Made by a program: the position numbers and the translations under genes | Notes under the pieces: generated by a model | The model's database searches: none | Told to the model about the DNA's origin: nothing | Seen by the model: the letters and a program-made list of their open reading frames with translations, nothing else | In this document: piece after piece, positions 45,501-56,719 of the stretch | Layout of the letters: each line of letters starts with the position of its first letter | Numbering within the stretch: the stretch's first letter is position 1 | Source of the DNA: Lunularia cruciata | Taxonomy: Eukaryota > Streptophyta > Marchantiopsida > Lunulariales > Lunulariaceae | Reading direction: 5' to 3' | Assembly: GCA_948567375.1 (NCBI GenBank) | Contig: OX419759.1 | Location: forward strand, 28,621,493-28,685,492 | DNA length: 64,000 bases

Positions 45501-46268
45501 AGATATGAAGAGATGCATTGTCATTTTGGATATGTAGGTTAGAAGAGTTGTTAGGGAACGATATAGTTGTTAGAAACTATCATTTTCTTCACTTTTTAAG
45601 AGTGGCATTTGCAGTCATATGTTGTTCAGTGCTCATAATTTCTGAGAATAGGTAAAGCAAAGTGCTATGAAGCAGTGCTTGTTGCTTGAGCTTAATTCCA
45701 AGTATCAATTTTTTGTGCTTGTATTTGTGAGTGTGGAGAATTTTGAAGTGCAAATCAGTGTGTTTGTTGGATGCTAGATTTTGCAACCTTGATCTTCATT
45801 CTGTGTGTTTGATCTTGAGTGAAGTGCAATTGGAGCAATGCCTTGACAGATCTGAGAGGAATTGTAGTGTTGGTAGTATTCTACATTTGTGAGTGCAACA
45901 TGAAGTTGATGTGAAGCAATTTTGATCAAGGAAGTTGTGCCTTTAGTGGAGGGGTGGAACACAATTCTAAGGCAAAGTCATTTTGTAGTGAAGTGCCATT
46001 TTTGGGAGAGCTTGAATCATCACAATCAAGATTTTTTGGAAAGATTTGTTGGAGTTGTGATTAAGGAGTGTTAACTCATGATGAGACTGCAAGTAAGTGC
46101 TTGTTACTCTCTTTTGGGTGTGGTTTCTACCTAAGAGATTAAAGACGCAACCAAGAAGAACTAAATTGTTACTTTGCTTTGTATGTGACCAATTCTAAAT
46201 CATATCTCTGTGGGAACAAACTTTACTTACATGATTACCACAAAAGTGATATTTTCCGGGTTATCATA
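42528..46268 (+). repeat. 3' LTR of plus-strand E1 copy, 3741 bp
   Basis: It starts TGTGGTGCCC and ends GGGTTATCATA (equivalent to GGGTTGTCACA). Its length agrees with the E1 LTRs although the sequence is clearly more diverged. Confidence 0.85.
42610..45475 (+). pseudogene. LTR-ORF copy iii
   Basis: It starts MGGNKKKREFEVKPK 82 nt inside the LTR and ends DEVDIGLE at 45475. Conserved blocks: VVGGTTFYQKCDASEETAKV, NGYKVESYRDPKQRRIISAM, TYVTMQQAVFFHQMFAG, DWAKCLHHRVGQMI, PPHYFVPF and HFYFGLNLLTLEEQ (43320-43700); acidic EEEEFTLQSEELRSDSEG (44010); coiled coil (44450-44760; EEERKKKKLTIVGEIDEV at 44910); HELRLLVQETRKRKAKD, LEVGDNVCLRLDLV (45040-45190). It aligns with copy iv over its full length despite considerable divergence. 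It is interrupted by several stops and shifts. Confidence 0.75.
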
Positions 46269-47400
46269 GTTTTCACTAAGTCCAAAGGTCAAGAAGAACC
46301 AATGGCACAAGAGAAACCTATAGGTGTTGATAGGAAAATCTTAAATGCCTTGACTAAAGAGGTGGTTCTAGTTATTTAGTTTTTGACAAGCATACATAAG
46401 AAGTTTAGATAGTCTAGAACAAAAGTAGGATGCTTAGGTAAGCTACCAAGGTGAATGCATAACACTTTGAAAAAACCAGAAAAAGAGAGATGCTAATCCT
46501 TCAAAAGGAATTAAAGGATACAAGGAGAATGATGAAAGAGGAAAAGTCTTTAGTTGTATTAGTAAGAGAAGATTAACATATGATAAGGAAGAGAATGGAG
46601 CCTTGATAGCTAAGGAAGGATTATAGGTAGGCAGAAAAGATAGATCATATGTAGCAAAAGTTGGTAGCCATTAAGAAGAAAAAGATAGAAAGGCAAGGTG
46701 CAATAGACTTAGTCAAAGTAGGACCTAAGAAAGAGTTAGTGAAGAAGGATGTTGAGTATAAGAAGATGGAAGCGGCAAAGGATTAGAGAGAGTATGAATG
46801 AATTGCATCTCAAAAGGCAAAGATGATGGAGATAAGAGATTTGAAGGAAGAGCTAAGGTGTACCACCATTCATATCCAAGAGATGGTAAATATGACAACT
46901 CATTAGAAGGTAGATATCAATATTGATCTTGATCTAACAAGTTTGGAGAAGGGAACAAACTCACAAGCTGAAGAAACCAAAGGACTTGAAGACAAAGGAA
47001 TGACATTAGGTTCAATTGCAAGAGTAAAGGACTTGTGTAGGAGATTGAAAATAGGTTTAGATGAGTTTGTAGGATATACTTTAATAGACAATGAGACTAA
47101 GTTACTTTAGAAACTTAGAAGTAAAGTTCAAAAGAGTAAGAGCAAGAAATAAGAAGATGCTACAATGAAGTTTGTAGATATGATGAAGTAGAAAACATTA
47201 CAAGGGGACCCATATTGGTTGTTCAGGTTGACTAAATGGTCAAACATAGCTAAAATTAAATGCAAAAAGTATGGTGAAATATCTTTACATGTTTTTTCAA
47301 ATCAAATTGATTCTACAAAAACACAAGCTATGGGTCCTGAAGGTCCGCCTTGAAGAAAAACAAGAGATTAGAGATTACTTGAAGTTTACCTTAGGGAATA
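46269..47400 (+). pseudogene. Lysine-rich, coiled-coil-like coding remnant, family unknown
   Basis: Fragments such as EEPMAQEKPIGVDRKILNAL, KMEAAKD-REYE-IASQKAK and MMEIRDLKEELRCTTIHIQE (46760-46900) suggest a degraded helical protein, followed by RVKDLCRRLKIGLDEF near 47030. No gypsy domain was recognised. It could be a distant relative of LTR-ORF or a gag. Confidence 0.35.
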
Positions 47401-48905
47401 TATCACAACATTTGTAGTGCCAAAGCTAGTTTGCTTAGACATTAGAGTAATAATGTTGGCAATCATAGGTATTTTGGTAGTTACTCAAGGACTACTTATT
47501 TGCAGTCTAATTTCATATTAGGATAACTACTAACATGGTGGGACCAACTATCACTTGCACCATTTGCACCATTGGATATGCCAAAAATGGTGCTATTAGG
47601 CCTAGAGACCTAAGTCAAGAAAAGGGAGTATACATCTGAAGTGCAACTTTAGATAGCTCACTTCTTTAATATTGAGCCTTTGAGTTCCTAGCTATGATGG
47701 ACAAAGGCCGGCTAGCAGTCACTTGGAGTCTCTTAGTTTGGGTAGGTGTGGCTTGACTTTAATCAGTACTTGATTGTTGGTAGATTGTTGAGTGAAGGAT
47801 CAAGTACAAATTTGATTTGAGTGTGATTCAAGTGGAAGAATGAACTAATTACATTAGAGAAATGAGAGTCAAGGAGGAATTGGGTGCAAGAACTAAGGAT
47901 GTTAATGGTATCTCCAAGCTTGGTTGATTGTTGGTACATTTGATTTTAGTCCTACATTCCCTAAGAGTGATTGTGTGTAGAAGCCCTATTCGAGTTGATG
48001 CAAATTTGGCAATGGAGTAGAAGATGTGAAAAAGAGGTAGCCAAAGTTTTGAGAATTGAGTCAATTTGAGATAGTGGGTGTTTGATTTGAGCCTAAGAGG
48101 TGAAATCAAGGTAAATTTAGTGCAAATTGAGTCTAAAGTCCAAAAGTAGAGGTGGATTTATGAAGCCATCTCCTCAAATTAGGGATTTGGAGATTCTTAT
48201 CATTTCAATATGGCCCAAGTTGATAGTTAGCATAGAATTTGTCAACCAACTATAAAGGAGGTGCATCAGATTGGCAAAGGTTGTAAAAATTTGGATGCCA
48301 AGTTGGTAGAGGTAGTCTAATGTTGGAGGTTGCTTGAATTTCCCTAACTAATGCTTGAGTTGGTTACGCTTGGCCAAATTTAGAGAAGGTTTGAATTGGC
48401 AAGATCAAAAGCATCTTTGGCTAAATTTTGGCATTTAAAGGCTTTAAGACATATGACTAGAGAGGTTATGAAGACCTAAAAGGGCAAGCAAGGCACCTTG
48501 ATGGTGTGAGACTAGCTAGTTTTTAGGGTAGGAGTTTAGAGGTTGCCTAAATTGCCCTAGCTAGTGCTCAAGTTGGTGAAGCTTGGGCAAATTTGGAGAG
48601 GGTTTGAATTGCTAGTGTGAGACTAGCCTGATTTAGAGAAGGTTTGAATTGGCAAGAAGAAAGATCTCATTTGGCTGAATTTTTGTATTTGGAGGCTACA
48701 AAGTCTTAGAAGGGAAAACAAGCCAACTTGTTGGTGCGAGGCTAGCCAAATGAATTTTTGGGAGTTTTTGGTCATTGTTTGGCAAACCTACTCACCTTTC
48801 TACATTGTGTACAAAATAGTTTGAAACCCAAATCTATGGTTCCTAGATTGGTGCCCTAACCAACTGGTCCACCTTCACTTGTTGTCCTAGTGATTGGTTG
48901 ACTAA
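47401..48905 (+). repeat. E3-type LTR, first copy (3' end missing)
   Basis: It starts tatcacaacatttgtagtgc and parallels the LTR at 49068 up to 'cttgttgtcctagtgattg'. It is enlarged by an internal duplication (about 48320-48760) with repeated 'ggtttgaattggcaaga' and 'tgagactagcta' words. No coding sequence. Confidence 0.7.
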
Positions 48906-49067
48906 TATGTTGTGCGTATATACATTGCTACACAACATACATTGATGTCAACATCACACACTATAAAAGCACAACTCACACATAAGTCATACATGGACTC
49001 TAAAGTACCACAATAATCAGTTCATTTACACAACTCAAATCATACTCAATCAGACTAGTACTTGATC
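48906..49067. other. Short spacer between E3 LTR copies
   Basis: Unique here. It contains an inverted pair TGTTGTG/CACAACA at 48911-48941 and a 'cactataaaagca' TATA-like sequence. Confidence 0.4.
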
Positions 49068-50261
49068 TGTCACGCCATTTGTAGTGCCGCATCTAGATGC
49101 TTGGACATTGGAGTTCTAGTGATAGTAGTTTAAGTTATTTCAGTAGTTTCTCAAAGACTACTTTCCGATGGTCAGATTTTGTGTTTGGGGTACTGGCTTC
49201 ATGGTGGGGCCCACCATCACTTTGCACCGTTCGCACCGTCAAGTGTGCCGTCAGTGGGACCGTTAGGTTTTTAGAGCTAGCTTGAGTCCAATGGGTATAG
49301 TTTCAAAGTGAGCTCTAAAGAGCTCACTTCTCTGATGTTGAGCCTTTGAGTTCCTAGATATGGTCGACAGAGGCCAGCGAGCATCACCTGGATTCTCTAT
49401 GCTTGAGTGGGTGTGGCTTTACTATACTCAATGCCCAATTGTTGGTAGTTTATAGAGTGACAAATCAAGTTTTGATCTGAGTTGAGTTGAGTTGAGAGTG
49501 GTAAGCAATTTGATTACATCAAAGAAGTGAAGTAAGGGGGAAATCGGGTGCAGGAACTTTGAGTGTTGGTGGTATCTCCAAGCTCGGTGGATCATTGGTA
49601 GTTTGATTCAAGTTCAGTGTTTCCCTAGTGTGTAGAAGCTCAATTGATTGATGCAGATTTGGCAGTTAGGCGCACGGTGTGCGGAAGCGTTGGCTAAATT
49701 TTGAGAAAAGAAGGAGCAAATTTTGAGCAGTGGTTGTGATTTTGAGCTCAGGAGGTGAAGGTTGGACCAATTTGCTGCAAGTTAGGCTCAGAAAGTCAAA
49801 TTGAAGGTGGAGTTCGGAAGCTATTCTCATGAATTTGTGATTTGGAGAAGTTTCACCAATTTTGGAGGAGGTTCAAAGTGGCAACAAGAAAGGTCTCATT
49901 TGGCTGAATTTTGTCATTTAGAGGCATAGGGCTATGAGAGGCTACAAAGGCCTAGAAGGGCTAGAAGGGCCAGCAAGCTAGCTTGATGGCATGAGACTAG
50001 CTAGTTTAGAGTAGTTCTTGGTCATTGGTTGGCAAAATTTGCCTTTCCTACTAGATTGTGTGCAACAAGGTTTGACTCCTAGATCTCTTGTTCCTAGACT
50101 GGTGCCCTAGCCAAATGGTCCACCCTCACTTGTTGTCCTAGTGATTGTGGCACTATTATCTATACACATGTAGCTTTGGCTAGGAGAGGCAGTTTGATCC
50201 CATTCTTGGTGATTCTGGTAGCTTAGGACTTAGATGCAAACTTCTCTCATGTCAAATGCCA
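49068..50261 (+). repeat. E3 5' LTR, 1194 bp
   Basis: Starts TGTCACGCC and ends ATGCCA, followed after two bases by a primer-binding site and then gag. Confidence 0.75.
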
Positions 50262-50263
50262 AA

Positions 50264-50283
50264 TGGTGGCAGAGTCAGTCCCG
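50264..50283 (+). other. E3 primer-binding site
   Basis: TGGTGGCAGAGTCAGTCCCG directly follows the LTR. The priming tRNA is not identified. Confidence 0.5.
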
Positions 50284-50691
50284 TGTTGTGTTTTGAGATG
50301 GAAGGTTTTCGTTTAGATTTCTTGTGATTGGACCCCCTCCATTCTCTACTTCTTGTTTGTGCACCACGTTTGTGTGAGGTGCCTTGACTTTTGAGCATTG
50401 GTGCTCTTGTGTGCTCTCGGTGGTGAGGCTAGAGTGATGACCAGTCAAACTACCTTTGTTTCTCTCTGATGAGGCAAGAAGTGATGACCTGCAGACCTTG
50501 AGAGTGCATGTTATGATGGCAGGTTACAGGTTGCCCTTTCCCCTAGTGTAGTTATCTTGGTTAGAGTTACATTAGTGGGTGGTGCTAAGTTGGTATTGGC
50601 ACTTGGTGGTGTTTGCACTTGGTGGGGCATTTGCGGTTGCGACTTGCGGTTGCAGTTGGTGGTTTGGGTTTGCTGTTGCGGTTACTTGGTC
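50284..50691 (+). other. E3 leader between PBS and gag
   Basis: No feature other than a GT-rich low-complexity part (50590-50690). The open frame here is continuous with gag but its content looks non-coding. Confidence 0.4.
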
Positions 50692-52242
50692 ATGACGGAG
50701 TTCTTTGGAGATTCCAGAGGAGTTAGCCCTGCAATACATAGTGGGTTTACTCGAAGTGGTGCTCGGTATCAGCAGGTATCTCAGGTCCTAGTGAGGGAGG
50801 AGATTGACTCTGAGTTGGAGTTCGACATAGGAGTTGATTCAATTGAGAGTGCACTTGGTGTGTCCGCACCGTTGTTGTGGGACATGGACAAGATTTATGG
50901 GGCCTCCAAAGGCCCTAGGCGTTACCTTGGTACAGTGGGTACCATTGAGTTGGATGACTTCATCCAGGAGTTTGATAGTTGGTGTGATCTGCAGCAGATG
51001 CGGAACCCGACTTTGTTCATACCCTTCATGGCATGGAAGGGGTTGTTTAAGCACTTGGAGGGTCCACCAATGGATGACTACCATGAGTTCAGGAGAGCTT
51101 ATTTGGAGGAGATTGAGTTATGGAGATAGTATTGGTCTCCACACTATGTCTCCATCACTTTAGGCTCGGTAGCCAAGAGTAGATCGGCTGTACCTACGAG
51201 TTCTAGCTTGAGTAGTGTAGGTGGAGCTAGTGGAGGTGCACTAGTTGGAGATAGTGCTACTATGAGTGGAGGTACCGCTGCAGGAGGTGGTGTGGTACTG
51301 GGGTTTAACCTCATGGTGGAGTTCTTCCTATGTTTTAGGCAGAACTACCAAGGAGTGCGGACTGACAAGTTGAGGAGCTTGCAAGAGTTCCAACGGAAGG
51401 CTGGAGAGAGCCTATGCGAGGCATACACTCGCATGAGGCGGCTGATCAGTTTCACTCAGGGAGTTACTGAGGCCCAGGCAGTCCAGTTTTGGTATGGGAT
51501 ACTAGACAGGGAGTTACGACGTAGAGTTCATGATGCTATGTTGTTGCAGGCTACTTCGCCCACTTTGGCAGTAGTCTTTGGTTTGGCTGAGCGTATTGAG
51601 CTCAACATGGTGGAGGAGAGAGTGGTGACATCTGGATTTGGTAGGGAGACCTCATCCATGGCTGTGACTTCTTCTAGAGTGCAGCAGAGTGCACCACGCC
51701 CAGTTGGTTTTCGAGGACAAGGTGGACAACCTAGATCCTATGGAGTGAGTGGAGGGCCTAGTGGAGTTAGATCCTTACCCTCATTTTTGGGTCAGTAGCA
51801 ACTAATGAGTGGTGGTGTTGCTTGTTGGACTTGTGGTGGACCTCACCATCGGAGAGAGTGTACTTAGGGCAGTGAACCTGATACCTCCGGTGCATCACAG
51901 CCAACACAAAGGCAATGTGAGCACTGTCACAGATTTGGTCACACTAGTGACCGGTGTTTTGACCTACACCCAGAGTTACGGAGTGGTAGGGCTGCTATAA
52001 CTGGTAGTAAAGGAGCTCTAGTTCATGGAGGACAAGGTGGTGGTAGAGGATCTACACCTAGTAGTGGTGCATTACCTGCCCTTACTTCTGACACAACTAT
52101 GGCTACTCGGATTGAGCAGTTGGAGTAGAGATTGGCTAGTATGGCTATTGCTCAGAGGAGATCAGATTTGGGTGCTGAGGCTTCCACCTCATATGTTGGT
52201 GATAGAGATGCTTTGGACTTCATGTGCGGAGCAACACAAGTT
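50692..52242 (+). pseudogene. E3 gag with two zinc knuckles, interrupted by E2
   Basis: Start chosen at ATG 50692 (MTEFFGDSRGVSPAIHSGFT). The capsid-like core includes GTVGTIELDDFIQEFDSWCD, KHLEGPPMDDYHEFRRAYLE, then RQNYQGVRTDKLRSLQEFQR, GESLCEAYTRMRRLISFTQG and VQFWYGILDRELRRRVHDAM. Two zinc-binding boxes: CWTCGGPHHRREC (near 51827) and CEHCHRFGHTSDRC (near 51918). The whole region is one frame broken only by four TAG codons (51127, 51796, near 51865, near 52126), probably former CAG. It ends at the E2 insertion with FMCGATQ. Confidence 0.9.
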
Positions 52243-52934
52243 TGTAACACCCATTTGTGCGTGTGTGTGGTATTGTGATATTTAGCTTGGTATTACAAGT
52301 ACTTAAGAGATATTATTTATATAGAGATAAAGGATGGTTCTATATTAGTCATGGTTAGCTAAAGTTAGTCATAGCTAAGATAGAGGGGACCTTACTTTAG
52401 AGGAAGTAGAAAAGATGAGCACCACTATTTTGGATTTTAGTGTGTTGACTTGATATTATTCCTAGCTGTTTGGCTTTGAGGAAAGAGTTGAGAACTCTTG
52501 GGCCCGTAAGCCTTTTTGTTTTGGATTCTTCTTTAGTCCAAGGATAGCCCATGTGAAGGAATCCTTGACTTAGTGGTTGGGTCAAGATAAGACCACATGC
52601 TTAGGGGAATATGCCCATGTGAATGGATATTCCTTTTTACTTTTTGACTTTACTTGACTTTTAGTCTAGTAACTTGAGTTACTACGGCAATTAGTAACTT
52701 TGGTACGTAACTATTTCACAAGTATATAAACAAGGGGTGAGGAGGTACTCATCATCCTTTCATTTGCAACTATCTTTCTCTCATTGAGTTCTCTAGTGAG
52801 CAATGTCTTGAGTCTTGGAGTGTTAGCCTTGGAGGAGTATGATGGAGTTGGGGTTCCTTGCCTTCTTAGTCCATGGTGCGCTACCATAATAGCCATCAGA
52901 GGTTCATCTTGAGTGAGAGACAGGCTGGCTCACA
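52243..52934 (+). repeat. E2 5' LTR
   Basis: TGTAACACCC ... GGCTCACA. A TATA-like 'agtatataaacaagggg' is near 52721. Confidence 0.95.
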
Positions 52935-52938
52935 TTTT

Positions 52939-52955
52939 TGGTTCCGTTGCCGGGA
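52939..52955 (+). other. E2 primer-binding site
   Basis: TGGTTCCGTTGCCGGGA lies four bases after the LTR, close to the TGGCGCCGTTGCCGGGGA type of Tat/Athila elements. Confidence 0.8.
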
Positions 52956-54500
52956 CCTCTCTAGAAGGCAAGATAATGTTCCGGGTTCAATTCTACATTA
53001 GGCAGAAGGAGGCTATGAGAGCTCACTTGGAGAGAACATTAGGAGAGGAGAGGGCTGAACTTATGTTAGAGAACCAAGATCCATTTGTATACCCTGTAGT
53101 TCATTATGATGTCTTTAAGGTGATTTTGTACATCTTGTACACATGAGAGGAATTGGAGAGATTGTGTGAGGTGGATTGCAGATTTTGGGGATTAAGGTGA
53201 TTTTAGGCAAAATCTCAAGTTTGAGATCTGGAATTGAAATTTCTACACATGATAGCTTGGGTTATCTTACAGTTAGCACACTTGAAATTATTGTGAGAGC
53301 TACTATGCGCACTGGGTTAGAATTTTTGAAAATTGATAGGGTAAAGTGCTCCCGTAATTGCATGCTCTCTGGAAAATTGTACAGAGTCTGCCATTTCTTC
53401 AATTTTTAGTGGATTGTCCTGAAAATTTGCAAGCAAATTTAGTGCATTGTATCCTACCTGATGCCACAAAATTAGAGAGAGATCATTCTTGCACAAGGAG
53501 TTATGAGTTTTTGAAGTGAGGGGGGTGGTTTTCAGACCAAATCTGAAATATGTGTGTTGAATAGAAATGTGTCTAGTCCAAATGGCTCAATGAAAAGATC
53601 TAAATTTTTTGCAGGGAGGGACGCCCTAGAGTTGTGATCAAGTGTGCTAAATTTCATAGGACTGTGACATACTGGTTGGGATATTTGAGTGATATTGTGA
53701 GGAAGGGTCAATTCTGCAGAGTGGAGATCTCATGCATGAGGAGTTTGAGATCAACAAAAAGCATGTTTGAGTGTTTAGATTCATCTTGGGAACATGGAGG
53801 GTCATCAAGAGTGGAAATTGAGATTATGCAAGGTTCCCCAAGGGTTTGAGGTGATTGTAGGGGTGGATTTGAGGAAAAGAGAGTTTACAATACAATTTGA
53901 AGAGAGTGTTGAGAGGATCCAAAAACCTACACCACTTGGAGGAAAGAGTGAGTCTAAGTGCTTTCTGTGTGGGGAGAAGGGACATAAGGCAAGTTCATGT
54001 CCATTGACCTTTGAGAGCAAGAGATTGAGGGAAAGGAGAGGCTTACTTGACTTGGGTTTGCATGTTGGACCTTCTTCACCAAGATTGGGAGGGAGAAGAT
54101 CTAAGACCAAGGAGTTGTGTGATCTAAGACCAAGGAGTTGTGTGAGGTTTGTGGAGTTGAAGGACCTCCAAAAGGACATGAGTGTAGTGGAGTAAAATCA
54201 CTTTTGGAGACTTTGGTGAAGGATCTTGGAGAGAGTCTTAGTACAACTACAGAAATACTACCACCTTCATCAGCTAGTTCTCAAGATTAGTGATGGAGAT
54301 AATCTTTCAACTTATGGATAAACTATCCATGAGGGTTCGATTAATATGCACTCTAGGATTTGATGTTGCTATAGAAATCTTGGAGCAACCTGAACCTTTT
54401 GTGTTCCCTAGGGTGGATTACTCTCAAATGGTGTTAGTCATGTATATACTCTATTAGTTATAGAGTGAGAGAAAAGAAAAGAGAAAAAAAAGAAAATTTG
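52956..54500 (+). pseudogene. E2 leader with extra zinc-knuckle ORF upstream of gag
   Basis: About 1.5 kb separates PBS and gag. Near its start is AHLERTLGEERAELMLENQ then DPFVYPVVHYD, with a similar EQPEPFVFPRVDYSQMV near 54390. At 53794-54195 an open frame has GFEVIVGVDLRKREFTIQFE, then CFLCGEKGHKASSC (CCHC box, near 53960), an R/K-rich segment and a 24 bp tandem duplication near 54095-54145. Ogre/Tat elements have an extra ORF before gag; this may be its equivalent, but I do not recognise the protein. Confidence 0.5.
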
Positions 54501-54529
54501 AGAGAAGAGAAAGATAGTGAGAAGTTAAG

Positions 54530-55962
54530 ATGGGGAAACTTCCGGTTTTCTTTGGCAAGGATGGAGAAGATGTGGAGGCCTTTGTGAGAGACTTCAAGAG
54601 AGCTTGCATAGGAAACAATGAGAGGAGGAAGAATGAGTGGGCCTCATTATTACCAGATTTCTTTGAGGATGCAATACTTACATGGTATGAGTTGGAATAC
54701 CAAAAGAGAGAGAAGAGAGATGGGGAAGAGGAGTCTTGGGAGACTTTGACTTTAGCACTCATTGAGAACTTTCTTCCTGATGAGAGTTATGAGAGATTGA
54801 TGAGTGAGGTTACATTTCTCAAGCAAGAAGATGGAGAGAAAGTGAGAGTCTATGTGGAAAGAGTGGAAAAGTTAGAGTCCAGATTTCGCATAGTGTTGAG
54901 GAAGGGTGGGGATGATGTGGAGACTACAATGATTGGCATAGGGCCATGCTCACCAAGAATTTTGTGGGAGGGTTGAGACCACAAATTAGAAGCAAGGCGA
55001 GATATGAGAAACCTTCTTCCAAGGTTGAAGCTATCAAGATCGCAATTTGTACGGAGGAGAGTTTGGAAGGGGATGAGAGTGATTTGGTGGTGAAGGAGGT
55101 TGTGCATCCTCCTCAAGGCTACAATTATGGTGGAACTTCTGATACTTTGGTGGCAAGGGTTGCACCACAAGAAGTAGTTGCTCCAATTCTTGCACCTTCA
55201 CCAAAGGATCCACTTCAAACCATCACAGAACAACTTGCGGATCTCAAGATCAATGTGGTACAACTATGGGAGAAGAGAGAGGTGGATCAGAATGTAGGGA
55301 GAGGGCCTAGGAGTTATGGAAACTATCCATAAAGAGGAGTTCAACCAGCTAGCAATTTCAATGATAGAAATTGTTTTGGTTGTGGAGGAAGAGGCCATAT
55401 CCAAAGGAATTGCCCAAATTCCACTTACCATGGAGGAAGGAGTTATGAGGGAGCCAATAGAGGGAAAGAGTGAGGTAGTGAAACCCAAGTGGCTCCTAAT
55501 CCAAACACAGGTAAGGGGATAGCATCCATAGATGTGGTGGAGAGCAAGTATGAGAAGGGAGAGTGCTCAAACTCCAAGAGTCTTAATTTGGAGCTTTTGG
55601 CACAAGAGAAGAAGAGAGCTCGTTATGTAGAGGATGTTCACTCTTCTCAAGGATTTACTCCAAGCAAGGATACTCCTATGTCTATTAGGAACACTCGCAC
55701 CTCAACACCATCAACAACAAAGACTCCAAGGAAGAAGTTGGGGATGGAAGATTTCTTGATTTCAAAGCAACAATGGAACTACAATGTGTTGGAGGATGTT
55801 GGTAGTCACAAGGCTAACATCATAGTGGGCCAATTGATTGCTTTGAACCCTACCTTGAGAAAGGAGCTTAGAGGTGGTTTGAGTTGTACAAGGAGCAAGA
55901 GGAAGAAGAAGGCAAAAGTTCCAGTATCAATGGGGGTGGTGGATGCCAAGCCAGCACCATAG
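54530..55962 (+). pseudogene. E2 gag
   Basis: Starts MGKLPVFFGKDGEDVEAFVR. The core has FEDAILTWYELEYQKREK, ENFLPDESYERLMSEVTFLK and VRVYVERVEKLESRFRIVLR, then KNFVGGLRPQIRSKARYEKP. A CCHC box, CFGCGGRGHIQRNC, is near 55363. The downstream part (55489-55962) is basic and S/T-rich (PRKKLGMEDFLISKQQWNY). Frameshifts occur near 54950 and 55330-55490, and there is a TAG at 55960. Confidence 0.85.
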
Positions 55963-56719
55963 GAGGCTTGTGAATATGCCTCTAAGATTGATGTGAGAGT
56001 GAATGGTCACAACATCAAGGATGCATTAGTTGATGGAGGATCAGCAGTAAATGCCATGTCAGAAAGGTTGATGAAGAAGTTGGGTATGATACCCTCAAGA
56101 CCTTCAACATTAGTGGTGAGCATGGCAAACAAGCAACAAGTTTGACCAGTAGGGGTGATGGATAAAGTGGTAGTTTCAGTCATGGGAGTTCAAAATCTCA
56201 TGACTTTCCAAGTCTTGAAGGATTCAAGCTATGACTTACTTCTTGGGAGGCCATGGTTGAGAGCAGCACGCACAACTGATCAATGGCACAAAGGGTACTT
56301 GAGGATTGGGCCATCAAACCATAGAGTCACAGTTCCTGTGACTAACACCACCAACACTTCACATTCAGATACACCATCTTCTGATTATTGGGAATCAGAT
56401 TCTGAAGAAGGAGCTTCAGGTGTGGACACAAGCATAGAAGAGGAGACTTCCACGGAGGAGGATGAATCTGAATCTGATTCAGATACACCATCTTCTGATT
56501 ATTGGGAATCAGATTCTGAAGAAGGAGCTTCAGGTGTGGACACAAGCATAGAAGAGGAGACTTCCACGGAGGAGGATGAATCTGAATCTGATTCAGATGT
56601 GTATCCTTTGTGTGCTATGGATTTTTCACCTAAGCCAGAGGTTTTGAAGGACCCAAACAAATCACCATTGACACTTGAGGAGGTAGAGAGAATGGCCCAA
56701 ATGTTACAAGGAGGAGAAG
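55963..56719 (+). pseudogene. E2 protease and acidic linker
   Basis: KIDVRVNGHNIKDALVDGGS then AVNAMSERLMKKLGMIPS shows the DGGS active-site form usual in plant Tat/Athila relatives. MTFQVLKDSSYDLLLGRPWL follows. A TGA at 56143 breaks the frame once. The linker contains two identical-looking acidic repeats (56368-56595) before RT. Confidence 0.8.
56368..56595 (+). repeat. 114 bp in-frame tandem duplication
   Basis: Two units start 'gatacaccatcttctgatta' at 56368 and 56482. Each encodes 38 residues rich in D, E, S and T (starting DTPSSDYWESDSEEG). Confidence 0.95.

Larger units (their letters stand above)
39186..46268 (+). mobile_element. E1-family element, plus strand, 5'-truncated
   Basis: It contains the end of gag, protease, RT/RNase H, an internally deleted integrase, polypurine tract and a complete 3' LTR. 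There is no 5' LTR in sense orientation; its place is taken by minus-oriented LTR fragments, so the ends facing outwards are both U5 ends. All frames are broken. Confidence 0.85.

Noticed and set aside
46269-46330. VFTKSK after 46268 as continuation of the chromovirus RT broken at 36572
   Set aside because: The following residues do not match RT, and the flanks show no target duplication.
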